From Chloroflexota bacterium (GTDB taxonomy: Bacteria > Chloroflexota > Anaerolineae > Anaerolineales > E44-bin32), in assembly GCA_022561385.1 (NCBI GenBank), contig JADFRG010000019.1:1-53929 (forward strand): DNA of 53,929 bases, read 5' to 3'. A program made the translations under genes and the position numbers. A model generated the notes under the pieces. It searched no databases. It saw only the letters and a program-made list of their open reading frames with translations, and was not told the origin of the DNA. This document shows, one piece after another, positions 34,078 through 41,989 of this stretch. The first letter of the stretch is position 1, and each line of letters opens with the position of its first letter.

Positions 34078-34473
34078 TCAGGCGGCTTGAATGTTCGGAT
34101 TGAGAGCTTTGCGACGAACCAGCGTACGCAACCTGGAGGCCAACAGGCTTGCGTGAACCGGCTTGATGAGATAGTCGTCTGCGCCGGCATCCAGCGCACG
34201 CGCCACACTGCCCGGCGACCCCAGCGCGGAAAGAATAAGGATGGGAACATCGGAAAACGATCGAATGCGCTCGCAGACCTCCCAGCCATCCACTTCGGGC
34301 ATTAAGAGGTCCAGGATCACCACATCAGGGCCCGCATCCGGACCCTCCACGGTCTTAATTCCTTCTTCGCTGGACAACACCGACTTGATCTGAAAGTCCT
34401 GGCCCCGGAGTAGGGTCCGCAACATTGTCGAAAGATCGGGGTCGTCATCAATCAGCAGGACTTCGATCGCCAT
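34078..34473 (-). CDS. Single-domain response regulator
   Basis: 131 residues from the Met of MAIEVLLIDDDPDL; the frame opens nine codons earlier without support. Receiver domain only: acidic pair Asp10-Asp11, phosphorylation site Asp55 in VVILDLLMPEVDGW, Ser in LILSAL, Lys in LIKPVHASLL. A short basic tail follows and there is no output domain, so it acts through protein contact. Divergent from the histidine kinase at 34607, which makes that kinase its likely partner. Confidence 0.88.
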   Translation of the reverse strand: MAIEVLLIDDDPDLSTMLRTLLRGQDFQIKSVLSSEEGIKTVEGPDAGPDVVILDLLMPEVDGWEVCERIRSFSDVPILILSALGSPGSVARALDAGADDYLIKPVHASLLASRLRTLVRRKALNPNIQAA

Positions 34474-34606
34474 CTTCAATTCCCACGAAATCGATCCCAT
34501 TATCCATGAAGAAATCCCCTTTTGGCTTACAGAGACCTTGCAGTACTACCTTCCACTTGCCCCACCCTTTCGGAATAGATAAGATAAGCGCGGATTTGGT
34601 CTGACC

Positions 34607-35794
34607 ATGGCACAAGCCGTTTTCCCAGCATTAGAAACGAGAATGCTTCCCTGTCCCCAGTGCAGTTTTCCGATTCCCGGGGATTCTCGTACCTGTCCCA
34701 ACTGCGGAGTAGATCTGGCCCTGCTGGCCCTGCTCGCGGAGCGCAGCTATTTGGCGGGGATTCCGAAGACGGCTCCGCTTCCTGAGACGCCCGATGCGTT
34801 TGTGCCTCGTATCGGAGAATACCTGATCGAGAAGGAGCTGCTGACCGAAGATCAGCTCCAGGCAGCTCTGGCGCGTCAAAAGGAACTCGCCGGCAAGGGA
34901 GAACGCCTCCTGCTGGGTCAGACCCTCGTGAAAATGGGCCTGGTCTCCCGCGAGACCATTGATCAGACCATCACAAGTCAGATTATCGAGCTACATGCCG
35001 CGCTGCAGGAGGCGAATCGAACGCTGGAAGCCCGAGTTTCGGAGCGGACCGCAGAACTCAAGCGGGCCATGAACCGGCTAACTGAGCTCAACCAACTGAA
35101 AACGAACCTGATTTCAAACGTCTCGCACGAACTGCGAACCCCCCTGGCACATATCAAGGGTTATGTCGAACTGCTCGAGGAGGAGGAGCTGGGAGACCTG
35201 ACCCTGGAGCAGGGGAAGGCGATGAGCGTGATCGGCCGCGCCACCGTGCGGCTCGGCCACTTGATCGAGGACTTGATCGCATTTTCAACCGCCTCCCGAG
35301 AGGGAATCGAACTAAAACTTGAGGCAATTTCTATTGCCGAAATGGCGCGTGAGATCATTGATCGTTCGAAGGCGAAGGCCACCCAGGAAGGAGTAAAACT
35401 ACGTCTTTCGGTTGGTAAGGGAATTTCACCCGTGCAGGCCGACCCCGAGAAGCTCAATTGGGTAATTTACCAGCTGCTGGACAACGCGATCAAGTTCACA
35501 CCGGAAGGGGGCCGTATCAAGCTGTGGGCCGAGCAGGTCAATGGATTCGTGACGATCGCGGTCACGGACACAGGCATCGGCATACCTGCGGACAAACTCG
35601 ACGAGGTTTTTGAGCCGTTTCATCAATTGGACGGATCGCCAACCCGCCGCTACGCTGGGACCGGTCTGGGGCTGGCGTTAGTAAAGCAGATCGTGGAAGC
35701 ACACGGCTCCAAGATCATCGCAGAAAGCATGAAGAGTAAAGGTTCCACCTTTCGGTTCGAGCTGCCCGTCCGTGACGACGAGATTGAGACATGA
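34607..35794 (+). CDS. Histidine kinase with zinc ribbon and MshEN-like domain
   Basis: 395 residues, no membrane segment. Order: zinc ribbon (Cys16, Cys19, Cys30, Cys33), MshEN/T2SSE_N-like domain about 67-125 (RIGEYLIEKELLTEDQLQAA, later LLGQTLVKMGLVSRETIDQ), coiled coil 130-165, HisKA with SHELRTPLAHIKGY (His174), HATPase with NAIKFTPEGG, DTGIGIP and GTGLGLALVKQ. MshEN domains bind c-di-GMP in type IV pilus and type II secretion ATPases; having one on a soluble kinase suggests a c-di-GMP-controlled kinase (inference). No Shine-Dalgarno near the ATG. The next gene overlaps by 4 bases. Confidence 0.88.
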   Translation: MAQAVFPALETRMLPCPQCSFPIPGDSRTCPNCGVDLALLALLAERSYLAGIPKTAPLPETPDAFVPRIGEYLIEKELLTEDQLQAALARQKELAGKGERLLLGQTLVKMGLVSRETIDQTITSQIIELHAALQEANRTLEARVSERTAELKRAMNRLTELNQLKTNLISNVSHELRTPLAHIKGYVELLEEEELGDLTLEQGKAMSVIGRATVRLGHLIEDLIAFSTASREGIELKLEAISIAEMAREIIDRSKAKATQEGVKLRLSVGKGISPVQADPEKLNWVIYQLLDNAIKFTPEGGRIKLWAEQVNGFVTIAVTDTGIGIPADKLDEVFEPFHQLDGSPTRRYAGTGLGLALVKQIVEAHGSKIIAESMKSKGSTFRFELPVRDDEIET

Positions 35795-37044
35795 CCGGGC
35801 CGCTGGTTCGACCCGGACCGCTCACACACGGCACCGAGCTAAATGCAATCTATGCCATCGCGCGCATCGTGGCCGAAACCTACGACACCGAGGCCGGCCT
35901 GGATGCTATTTTTCGCCTCTCACGCACGATATTCATCTTTGATGTGGTTTCGTTGTTTCTTCATAACGAAGAGACCGGCGAGTTCGAGCCGGCCTATGCG
36001 TTGGCCCTCGGCCGTGGCCGTTCACGCGAGGCGGATCTCGAATGGGGCGAGCCTGCGGCTACGGAAGCCTATCGCAGCGGACAGACCATTCTCAGGCAGG
36101 AGGACGCGGGCCCAAGTGTCGAAGGTCGCGAGCGACGGCGCGACTTCCTCGGTTTACCACTTATGGTGCACGGGCGCTGCGTGGGCGGCCTCGTATTCGG
36201 TCGATTCGGAGGGCCGTCCTACCCCCCCGAGCATATCCGGCTGGCAGAGTTCGTGGCCTGGCACGTGGGGCAGCTGCTCGAGAACCGGCGTATGGCCAAA
36301 CGCATTGCCTCTCTGGAAGCACAGCGTGAATTGACCCGCATGCAAGACGAGTTCATCTCCACCATCTCTCATGAGCTGCGTACCCCGCTCGGAATGATCA
36401 AGGGCTACGTAACTACATTGATGCGAGAAGACGCTAACTGGGATTCTGCGACACGCCTTGAATTTCTTGAAATCGTCGATGAAGAGGCCGATCGATTGCG
36501 TGAGCTTATTGACAACCTGCTCGATTCGTCTCGCCTCGAAACGGGTGCGCTGGGTATGACATTGGAGCCAATAAAGCTCCCCACCCTGATTCGAGATTCG
36601 GTAGCCCGCGCCAAGTCGGTCTATCCAGATATGGATGTGGAGATCGATTTGCCGGAAGAGCTTCCTATTCTGCAGGCTGACCCGACTCGGATCGCGCAGG
36701 TTTTGGACAACCTGCTTTCTAACGCGAACAAATATGCGCCCGGCACCCCGATTGCCGTGCGGACCGACCTCCGTGACAATAGGGTTGAGATTAGTGTCGA
36801 AGATGGAGGGCTGGGTATTCCTGCCGAGCACGTCCCACATCTATTCGAGCGCTTCTACCGAGTGCCTGAGCAGATCTCGAACGCGCGAGGAACGGGCCTC
36901 GGCCTATATATCTGTCGAAAGATTGTTGAAGCACATAGTGGCGAGATCGGAGTGGAGAGCACGATGGGTAGCGGTACACGCGTCTTCTTCACCCTACCCG
37001 CCAAAGTGATCACACCTATACCGGAGGGGGAATATGAGCGATAA
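35791..37044 (+). CDS. GAF-domain histidine kinase
   Basis: 417 residues, cytoplasmic. GAF domain about 15-165 (LNAIYAIARIVAETYDTEAG, then LGLPLMVHGRCVGGLVFGRF), short coiled coil, HisKA with SHELRTPLGMIKGY (His194), HATPase with NLLSNANKYAPG, DGGLGIP and GTGLGLYICRKIVEAHSG. Its ATG overlaps the stop of the preceding kinase (ATGA) and its end overlaps the regulator gene by 11 bases, so two kinases and one regulator are made together. Signal sensed unknown. Confidence 0.92.
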   Translation: MTGPLVRPGPLTHGTELNAIYAIARIVAETYDTEAGLDAIFRLSRTIFIFDVVSLFLHNEETGEFEPAYALALGRGRSREADLEWGEPAATEAYRSGQTILRQEDAGPSVEGRERRRDFLGLPLMVHGRCVGGLVFGRFGGPSYPPEHIRLAEFVAWHVGQLLENRRMAKRIASLEAQRELTRMQDEFISTISHELRTPLGMIKGYVTTLMREDANWDSATRLEFLEIVDEEADRLRELIDNLLDSSRLETGALGMTLEPIKLPTLIRDSVARAKSVYPDMDVEIDLPEELPILQADPTRIAQVLDNLLSNANKYAPGTPIAVRTDLRDNRVEISVEDGGLGIPAEHVPHLFERFYRVPEQISNARGTGLGLYICRKIVEAHSGEIGVESTMGSGTRVFFTLPAKVITPIPEGEYER

Positions 37045-37759
37045 CGGCACACTTTTGGTCGTAGACGATGAGCCGCGATACGTGCGGCTGGTACAGGTCA
37101 ATCTAGAAACGGCGGGTTACGATGTGGAGACTGCCCATGACGGCCAGAAAGCCGTTGAACACGTCGCCAACAAGCAGCCGGATCTCATCCTTATGGATGT
37201 GATGATGCCAATTATGGATGGCTTCACAGCCACGGAGCGCATTCGGGAATTCTCGACGGTACCGATCATTATCCTCACCGCCAAAGGGGAGGAGCGTGAC
37301 CGAGTTCGAGGACTGGATGCCGGAGCCGATGACTACATCGTGAAACCCTTTTCCGCACAGGAGCTCCTGGCGCGCGTGCGTGCTGTTCTTAGGCGAGCGG
37401 AGCGACTGACAGACAACGATTTTCACCAGCCGATCTATGCGCATCATGAGTTGCAGATCGATCTGGCTCGGGCGCTGGTAACTTCTAACGGGGACGAAAT
37501 CGCGCTCACGGCCACCGAGTACCGCCTCCTGCAGACCCTGGCCGCCTCTGAAGGGCGCGTGCTCACTCCGGAAGATCTGCTCACGGCGGTATGGGGGCCG
37601 GAGTATCGGGACGATAAGGAGATCCTGTGGGTCTGCCTGAGTCGTCTGCGACAGAAAATCGAGCCGGATCCCAAGAATCCTATCCATATCGTCACTCGAC
37701 AAGGCCTGGGTTATTTGATACCGCCTACTTCTGAAAATGGCACCGGCGGAGCGGCCTGA
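37034..37759 (+). CDS. OmpR-family response regulator
   Basis: 241 residues. Receiver (Asp11-Asp12, phospho-acceptor Asp55 in LILMDVMMP, Thr in ILTAKG, Lys in YIVKPF) and winged-helix DNA-binding domain (ALTATEYRLLQTLAASEGRV, RQGLGYLI). Last gene of the kinase-kinase-regulator operon; a Shine-Dalgarno-like GGAGGGGG lies inside the end of the kinase gene. A strong stem-loop follows. The partner kinase is most likely the GAF protein. Confidence 0.93.
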   Translation: MSDNGTLLVVDDEPRYVRLVQVNLETAGYDVETAHDGQKAVEHVANKQPDLILMDVMMPIMDGFTATERIREFSTVPIIILTAKGEERDRVRGLDAGADDYIVKPFSAQELLARVRAVLRRAERLTDNDFHQPIYAHHELQIDLARALVTSNGDEIALTATEYRLLQTLAASEGRVLTPEDLLTAVWGPEYRDDKEILWVCLSRLRQKIEPDPKNPIHIVTRQGLGYLIPPTSENGTGGAA

Positions 37760-37782
37760 GCCCGACCTATCTGCGAACCTTG

Positions 37783-37814
37783 AGCGGTACCCGGGACGAC
37801 ACGCGGGTACCGCT
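37783..37814 (+). terminator. Terminator of the two-component operon
   Basis: AGCGGTACCCG (37783-37793) pairs with CGGGTACCGCT (37804-37814), an 11-bp perfect stem with a 10-base loop, followed by TTCCTTTTCC. It begins 24 bases after the regulator's stop codon. Confidence 0.85.
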
Positions 37815-37888
37815 TTCCTTTTCCTGCCTTAGTCGCACCCTGGTTATCCGCTGGTAAACTACGTTCGGTTCGCACTCGGAGCGATCAA

Positions 37889-38566
37889 ATGGATGTCGAC
37901 GCGCGCCTTAAGCTAAAGACCAAGATGGTAGGGGCTGAAATTCGAGCGGCCCGAGAAGTATCCGGGAAGAGCATCAAGTCCGCCGCGGATCTGGTGGGTG
38001 TCAGCTCCAACACCATGTCCTCCTACGAGCACGGTCGCAAAGGTATTTCGCTCCCTGAGCTGGAACTGCTCACCTACTGGCTGGATATCCCGGTCACCAA
38101 TTTGCTCGACGGTTTACCCAGCGCTCCCGAGCGAACCGTGCAGTTCGATCCGAAGGTGGTCGTCTCGTTCCGGCAGAAGATGATTGGAGCCCTTCTTCGT
38201 AAGCAGCGGATCGCGGCAGAGATGACCATAAGCCAACTCGCCGAGAAGGTCGGATTTCCTGCCAGCCGTATCAGCGCCTACGAGCGCGGTACCCGGCCGA
38301 TCCCGATTCCGTCCCTGGAGGTCCTTGTCGATTCCCTGGGTCGTTCCATGGACGAATATATTGACACCGAAGGCCAAGGGCCGATCGCGGGCTGGTACCG
38401 GGAACGGCGAGCCTACGAGACTTTTCGTTCGCTTCCCCCCGATGTCCGCGACTTCCTTGCGGAGCCAGAGAATAGCGGGTTTGTTCGCGCGGCTATGAAA
38501 ATGCGCGAGATTTCATCCTACAAATTGCGCACCCTGGCAGAGTCCCTGGCTGCAATAACCAGTTGA
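37889..38566 (+). CDS. XRE-family regulator with two HTH domains
   Basis: 225 residues. Two helix-turn-helix units: about 14-70 (VGAEIRAAREVSGKSIKSAA, SSYEHGRKG) and about 95-150 (IGALLRKQRIAAEMTISQLA, SAYERGTRP). The C-terminal ~65 residues are helical and unassigned. Two HTH units in one chain could let a monomer bind a bipartite operator. Its stop codon overlaps the start of the TPR gene, so the two form an operon. Targets unknown. Confidence 0.88.
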   Translation: MDVDARLKLKTKMVGAEIRAAREVSGKSIKSAADLVGVSSNTMSSYEHGRKGISLPELELLTYWLDIPVTNLLDGLPSAPERTVQFDPKVVVSFRQKMIGALLRKQRIAAEMTISQLAEKVGFPASRISAYERGTRPIPIPSLEVLVDSLGRSMDEYIDTEGQGPIAGWYRERRAYETFRSLPPDVRDFLAEPENSGFVRAAMKMREISSYKLRTLAESLAAITS

Positions 38567-39099
38567 AGGTGTCAGGTTCCGATCCTGCCGCGCTGGAGCT
38601 GAGCGCGCTGGCGGCCTACGAGGCCGATCGGTACGACGATGCGATCGATCTGTTTAGATCTGCGCGCACGGCCACCCGCGACCCACTGAAAACCGCTGAG
38701 CTAAACAACAGCTTGAGCGTGATCCTGGTCAAGCAAGGCCGGTCTGCGGAAGCCTTGGAGGTCGTGCGCGGAACGCCTCAGACATTCAAAGAAGCAGGTG
38801 ATATCGGCCGCCAGGCGCGCGCCACCGGCAATCTGGCGTCAGCGCTCGAAGCATGCGGAGAACTCGGCCAGGCCGAAGTCGCATATCGTGAAGCGGCAGA
38901 TCTCTTTGAAGACAGTGGAGACAACGAAGAGCGGATGCTCACGCTGAGTGCGTTATCGCAGATCCAGCTGCGTCAGCGCCGGCCGCTGGAGGCGGTCGCG
39001 ACGCTGCAGGCAGGTGGTCCAGTCGGCCGCGCTTCCGGATTTCGCGTGCGAATGATTCAATTCCTCCTCCGCTTGCCCTCCCGCCTTCTTCGTTCTTAA
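38563..39099 (+). CDS. TPR-repeat protein
   Basis: 178 residues from TTG at 38563 (overlapping the XRE stop TGA) or GTG at 38569. Three or four TPR units: AAYEADRYDDAIDLFRSAR, NNSLSVILVKQGRSAEALEV, NLASALEACGELGQAEVAYR. The last 25 residues (RMIQFLLRLPSRLLRS) are amphipathic or membrane-prone. No enzyme domain. Probably a protein-protein partner of the double-HTH regulator; that is inference from the overlap. Confidence 0.8.
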   Translation: MKVSGSDPAALELSALAAYEADRYDDAIDLFRSARTATRDPLKTAELNNSLSVILVKQGRSAEALEVVRGTPQTFKEAGDIGRQARATGNLASALEACGELGQAEVAYREAADLFEDSGDNEERMLTLSALSQIQLRQRRPLEAVATLQAGGPVGRASGFRVRMIQFLLRLPSRLLRS

Positions 39100-39110
39100 A
39101 CCAGGCGGAC

Positions 39111-39956
39111 ATGAACCTCAGACAAACCTCTGCCGAGGACCGCGCCGTGATCGAAGGTCTGATCGCCAGCGCACCCTGGTCCCATGTGCATCTGGACTGG
39201 ATCGATCCCACAAAACTCACGGACAAAGATCCATTTATCCTGGCGACTGACGGGCAGATCCCAGCCGGCACCCTGGGCTGCCCGCCTGATCTGCCAGGCG
39301 TAGCCTGGGTAAGAACCTTTGCCGCGGCGGAGGGTTTTGACCTTCGGGAGATCTGGAGGGTGTTGTGGGCCGAGGCAGTTTCTAGGCTGCGCAGGCTCGA
39401 TGTAGACATTGTCGCGGCGATCGCCCTCGAAGATTGGTTCGAGAAGCTCATCCGGAACGCGGGTTTCAAGCGCACTAATTCTGTGATCTTTTATGAGCTG
39501 GAGTTCGAGCCGGGCATGGTGGCTAGCCGAAGCAGCAGGGACAGTTCCCACCCGCTTCGTTCCATCCGATCTGCGGACCTAGAAGCCATCCTGGAAGTGG
39601 ATGGGCACTCCTTTGAACCCATTTGGAGGCTATCGGGTGATTCATTATCGGTGGCCATGCTTCAGGCCTCGTCCGCAAGCTTGATCGAAGATCAGGGAAA
39701 GGTCTTGGGCTACCAGATCACGACCAGCTCTGCCTTTGGCGCTCACCTCGCCCGGCTTGCGGTACGACCCTCCCACCGGCGAGAAGGCCTCGGAACCGCC
39801 CTGGTGAACGATGCAATTAAAAGTATCCGGGAGATCGGATTAGATCAGCTCTCGGTGAACACACAAGAAAAAAACGCCCCCAGCCGGAGGTTGTACGAAA
39901 ATATGGGGTTTCGAACCACGGGAAAGGAGTTTCCGGTTTTCGAGATCCAGCTGTGA
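39111..39956 (+). CDS. Tandem GNAT acetyltransferase
   Basis: 281 residues in two GNAT-like halves. The C-terminal half (about 140-281) has the acetyl-CoA loop RLAVRPSHRREGLGTALV and the closing RRLYENMGFRTTG. The N-terminal half (1-135) keeps the fold-like pattern but lacks a QxxGxG loop, so only the second half should be catalytic. It starts 11 bases after the TPR gene and may belong to that operon. Substrate unknown. Confidence 0.82.
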   Translation: MNLRQTSAEDRAVIEGLIASAPWSHVHLDWIDPTKLTDKDPFILATDGQIPAGTLGCPPDLPGVAWVRTFAAAEGFDLREIWRVLWAEAVSRLRRLDVDIVAAIALEDWFEKLIRNAGFKRTNSVIFYELEFEPGMVASRSSRDSSHPLRSIRSADLEAILEVDGHSFEPIWRLSGDSLSVAMLQASSASLIEDQGKVLGYQITTSSAFGAHLARLAVRPSHRREGLGTALVNDAIKSIREIGLDQLSVNTQEKNAPSRRLYENMGFRTTGKEFPVFEIQL

Positions 39957-39957
39957 G

Positions 39958-40518
39958 TTAACCCTTTGCCGGCGTGGGTGAGCCGCCGCTTTGCTGCACT
40001 TCCCAGAGGGCCAATACGAAGCACAGGGAAGAAAGCCGGTTTAGATAAGCAAAAAGGTGCGGGTTCTCGAATTCCGTGCGGTCCCCCCGAATTTCAATAT
40101 CCAGACGGACCGCGGCCCGCTCGGCCTTTCGGACTACGGTACGGGCAAGGTCCAGGGCCGCGGCCGAGCGCGTGTCGCCGCCGAGGACAAATCCTTTGGG
40201 CATCTCTACTTCAGCTCCAAATCGTTCGATCTGCGCTTCGAGCCAGTTTACTCGCGCCTGGTCCACCACCCTGAATCGTTCGGCGATTTCCGGCTCTGCC
40301 GCTAGCTCGGCCATAATATGATATAGATCGCGCTGCACCTCGATCAGGAGTTCCTGGAGCGTTTCCGAGCTGACGAGCGCCCTTGCAAAACCTAAGGCGG
40401 CCGAGGCCTCATCCAGCGCGCCATACGCTTCCAGTCGGGTGTGGCTCTTCGGAACGCGGCGGTCTCCGAGCAGTCCCGTATAACCGTCGTCGCCAGTGCC
40501 TTTAAAGTAGTCTGGCAT
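39958..40518 (-). CDS. pduO: Cob(I)alamin adenosyltransferase, PduO type
   Basis: 186 residues. GTGDDGYTGLLGDRRVPKSH is the ATP site, LEAYGALDEASAALG and DLARTVVRKAERA the conserved helices, and YLNRLSSLCFVLA ends the bundle. Adds the adenosyl group to cob(I)alamin to give coenzyme B12. Convergent with the GNAT gene (one base between stops) and divergent from the ComEA-like gene. Its TATAAT ends seven bases before the ATG. Confidence 0.93.
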   Translation of the reverse strand: MPDYFKGTGDDGYTGLLGDRRVPKSHTRLEAYGALDEASAALGFARALVSSETLQELLIEVQRDLYHIMAELAAEPEIAERFRVVDQARVNWLEAQIERFGAEVEMPKGFVLGGDTRSAAALDLARTVVRKAERAAVRLDIEIRGDRTEFENPHLFAYLNRLSSLCFVLALWEVQQSGGSPTPAKG

Positions 40519-40524
40519 GGCAGG

Positions 40525-40531
40525 TATTATA
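40525..40531. promoter_or_regulatory. Overlapping divergent -10 elements of pduO and the ComEA-like gene
   Basis: On the minus strand TATAAT (40531-40526) ends seven bases before the pduO ATG, predicting a leaderless mRNA. On the plus strand TATTAT (40525-40530) lies 13 bases before ATG 40544. The two share five bases, so polymerase can serve only one direction at a time. Neither side has a good -35. Confidence 0.45.
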
Positions 40532-40543
40532 AGTACAACCCTT

Positions 40544-41104
40544 ATGGAACCCCTGCAAATTCGCTCACTGGTTCAGCGGTCCGGCCCGCTGCTCCTGGGA
40601 ACCCTAATTGGCATTTCAGGAGTTGGAGTGGTGATGCTTCTCTCTTCTCCGGCCAGGGGCGATCCAATCCTCTTGGCTGAACCGGCTGATCTACGCGTCC
40701 ACGTGGCGGGCGAGGTGCTCCGCCCCGGAGTTTACGAGCTTCCCATCGGATCCATCCTCCAGGACGCCATCGATGCCGCGGGAGGATTCAGGGGAGAGGC
40801 GAGTCAGGATCGTGTCAACCTGGCCGCCGCGCTTACTGACGGGCAGCAAGTCTACGTACCGGCAGTCTCCGAAGCCGCGCCGCCGGGTTCCGATCCAGTG
40901 GGTTCCACTGAGCCAATCTCAGTTAACGTCGCTTCGGCCCCTGAACTGGAACGACTGCCTGGAATCGGACCGGTCATAGCACAGCGAATCGTCGAGTACC
41001 GAGAGCAAAACGGCCCCTACCAACGCCTTGAAGATCTGCTAGAGGTGGAGGGGATCGGACCTGCCAAACTCGAGAGCCTGCAAGAATACGTGCAGCTTCC
41101 CTGA
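40544..41104 (+). CDS. comEA: ComEA-like DNA-binding protein (SLBB plus helix-hairpin-helix)
   Basis: 186 residues from ATG at 40544; an earlier ATG at 40517 overlaps the pduO start and its -10 element. One membrane segment near the N-terminus (LLLGTLIGISGVGVVMLLSS), SLBB domain (LRVHVAGEVLRPGVYELP), Pro/Ser linker, then two HhH motifs (LERLPGIGPVIAQRIVEYRE and LLEVEGIGPAKLESL). Binds DNA outside the membrane during uptake in competent bacteria. No comEC is in the window, so transformation ability cannot be claimed. Confidence 0.88.
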   Translation: MEPLQIRSLVQRSGPLLLGTLIGISGVGVVMLLSSPARGDPILLAEPADLRVHVAGEVLRPGVYELPIGSILQDAIDAAGGFRGEASQDRVNLAAALTDGQQVYVPAVSEAAPPGSDPVGSTEPISVNVASAPELERLPGIGPVIAQRIVEYREQNGPYQRLEDLLEVEGIGPAKLESLQEYVQLP

Positions 41105-41137
41105 AATGGGAACGTTCTACCGGTGCTTGCGCACCAT

Positions 41138-41155
41138 GCGGATTGTATAATCCGC
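41138..41155 (+). promoter_or_regulatory. mutM -10 inside an 18-bp dyad
   Basis: GCGGATT and AATCCGC are perfect 7-bp inverted arms around GTAT; the whole contains TATAAT (41146-41151). The dyad ends five bases before the ATG at 41160, so a protein bound here would block the promoter, and the mRNA is predicted leaderless or nearly so. A second small hairpin, GGTGC/GCACC, lies at 41122-41135. Confidence 0.5.
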
Positions 41156-41159
41156 GAAG

Positions 41160-41987
41160 ATGCCTGAACTACCTGAAGTCGAGACCATCCGCATGAAGTT
41201 ACGAAGCGGCTCAGGTGACGTCCCGTCCATCGTTGGACAGCGGATAAAGAACGTCAGCCTTCGCTGGCCAAGACATGTCGTCAAGCCTGCGGTGTCCACC
41301 TTTCGTAAGCAGATTCGCGGGCGCGCGGTACGGGACGTGGAGCGACGCGGGAAATTTATTCTCATCCCTCTGGACGGAAGGACCCTTGCGATCCATCTCA
41401 TGATGAGTGGGGACCTGAGAATGGCTGATTCCGCCACGCCGCGGGGTCCATACGACCATACGGTTTTCAATTTTGAGTCGGGATGGCAGCTCCGCTTCAG
41501 CGATTCCCGAAAATTCGGCAGGGTATTTCTGCTCAAGGATACAGAAGAGTTGTTAGGAAAGCTCGGTCCTGAGCCGCTCGCGGATGAATTCGATCTGCCG
41601 ACCCTGGTCGAGATACTTTCCAAACGCCGGCGGGCACTCAAACCATTACTTCTGGATCAGACCGTAATCGCCGGCCTTGGAAACATCTATACCGACGAGG
41701 CCCTGCATCGGGCGAAGGTGCATCCGCTGCGGCAGAGCGATTCGCTCAACTCCGCGGAAGTGCGAGCATTATGGGAGGGGATCCGCGGCGCGCTTCAGAG
41801 CGGACTGCGCCACAATGGAGCCAGCATCGACTGGGTTTACCGTGGTGGGGAATTTCAGAACTACTTCCGAGCCTATGGCCGTGAAGGCGAGCCTTGCCCC
41901 ACATGTGGTTCGGAGATCGTGCGCACGGTAGTAGGCCAGCGCGGCACTTACTTCTGCCCAACCTGCCAGGTCGAGGAACACACATAA
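41160..41987 (+). CDS. mutM: Formamidopyrimidine-DNA glycosylase
   Basis: 275 residues, MPELPEVETIR at the start giving the catalytic Pro2 and Glu3. Lys near position 58-65 in the RRGKFILI strand, the H2TH region with GLGNIYTDEALHRAKVHP, and the C-terminal zinc finger CPTC...CPTC. Excises oxidised purines such as 8-oxoguanine. The ATG fixes the start because Pro2 is the nucleophile. The membrane-anchored protein follows two bases after the stop codon. Confidence 0.95.
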   Translation: MPELPEVETIRMKLRSGSGDVPSIVGQRIKNVSLRWPRHVVKPAVSTFRKQIRGRAVRDVERRGKFILIPLDGRTLAIHLMMSGDLRMADSATPRGPYDHTVFNFESGWQLRFSDSRKFGRVFLLKDTEELLGKLGPEPLADEFDLPTLVEILSKRRRALKPLLLDQTVIAGLGNIYTDEALHRAKVHPLRQSDSLNSAEVRALWEGIRGALQSGLRHNGASIDWVYRGGEFQNYFRAYGREGEPCPTCGSEIVRTVVGQRGTYFCPTCQVEEHT

Positions 41988-41989
41988 AC

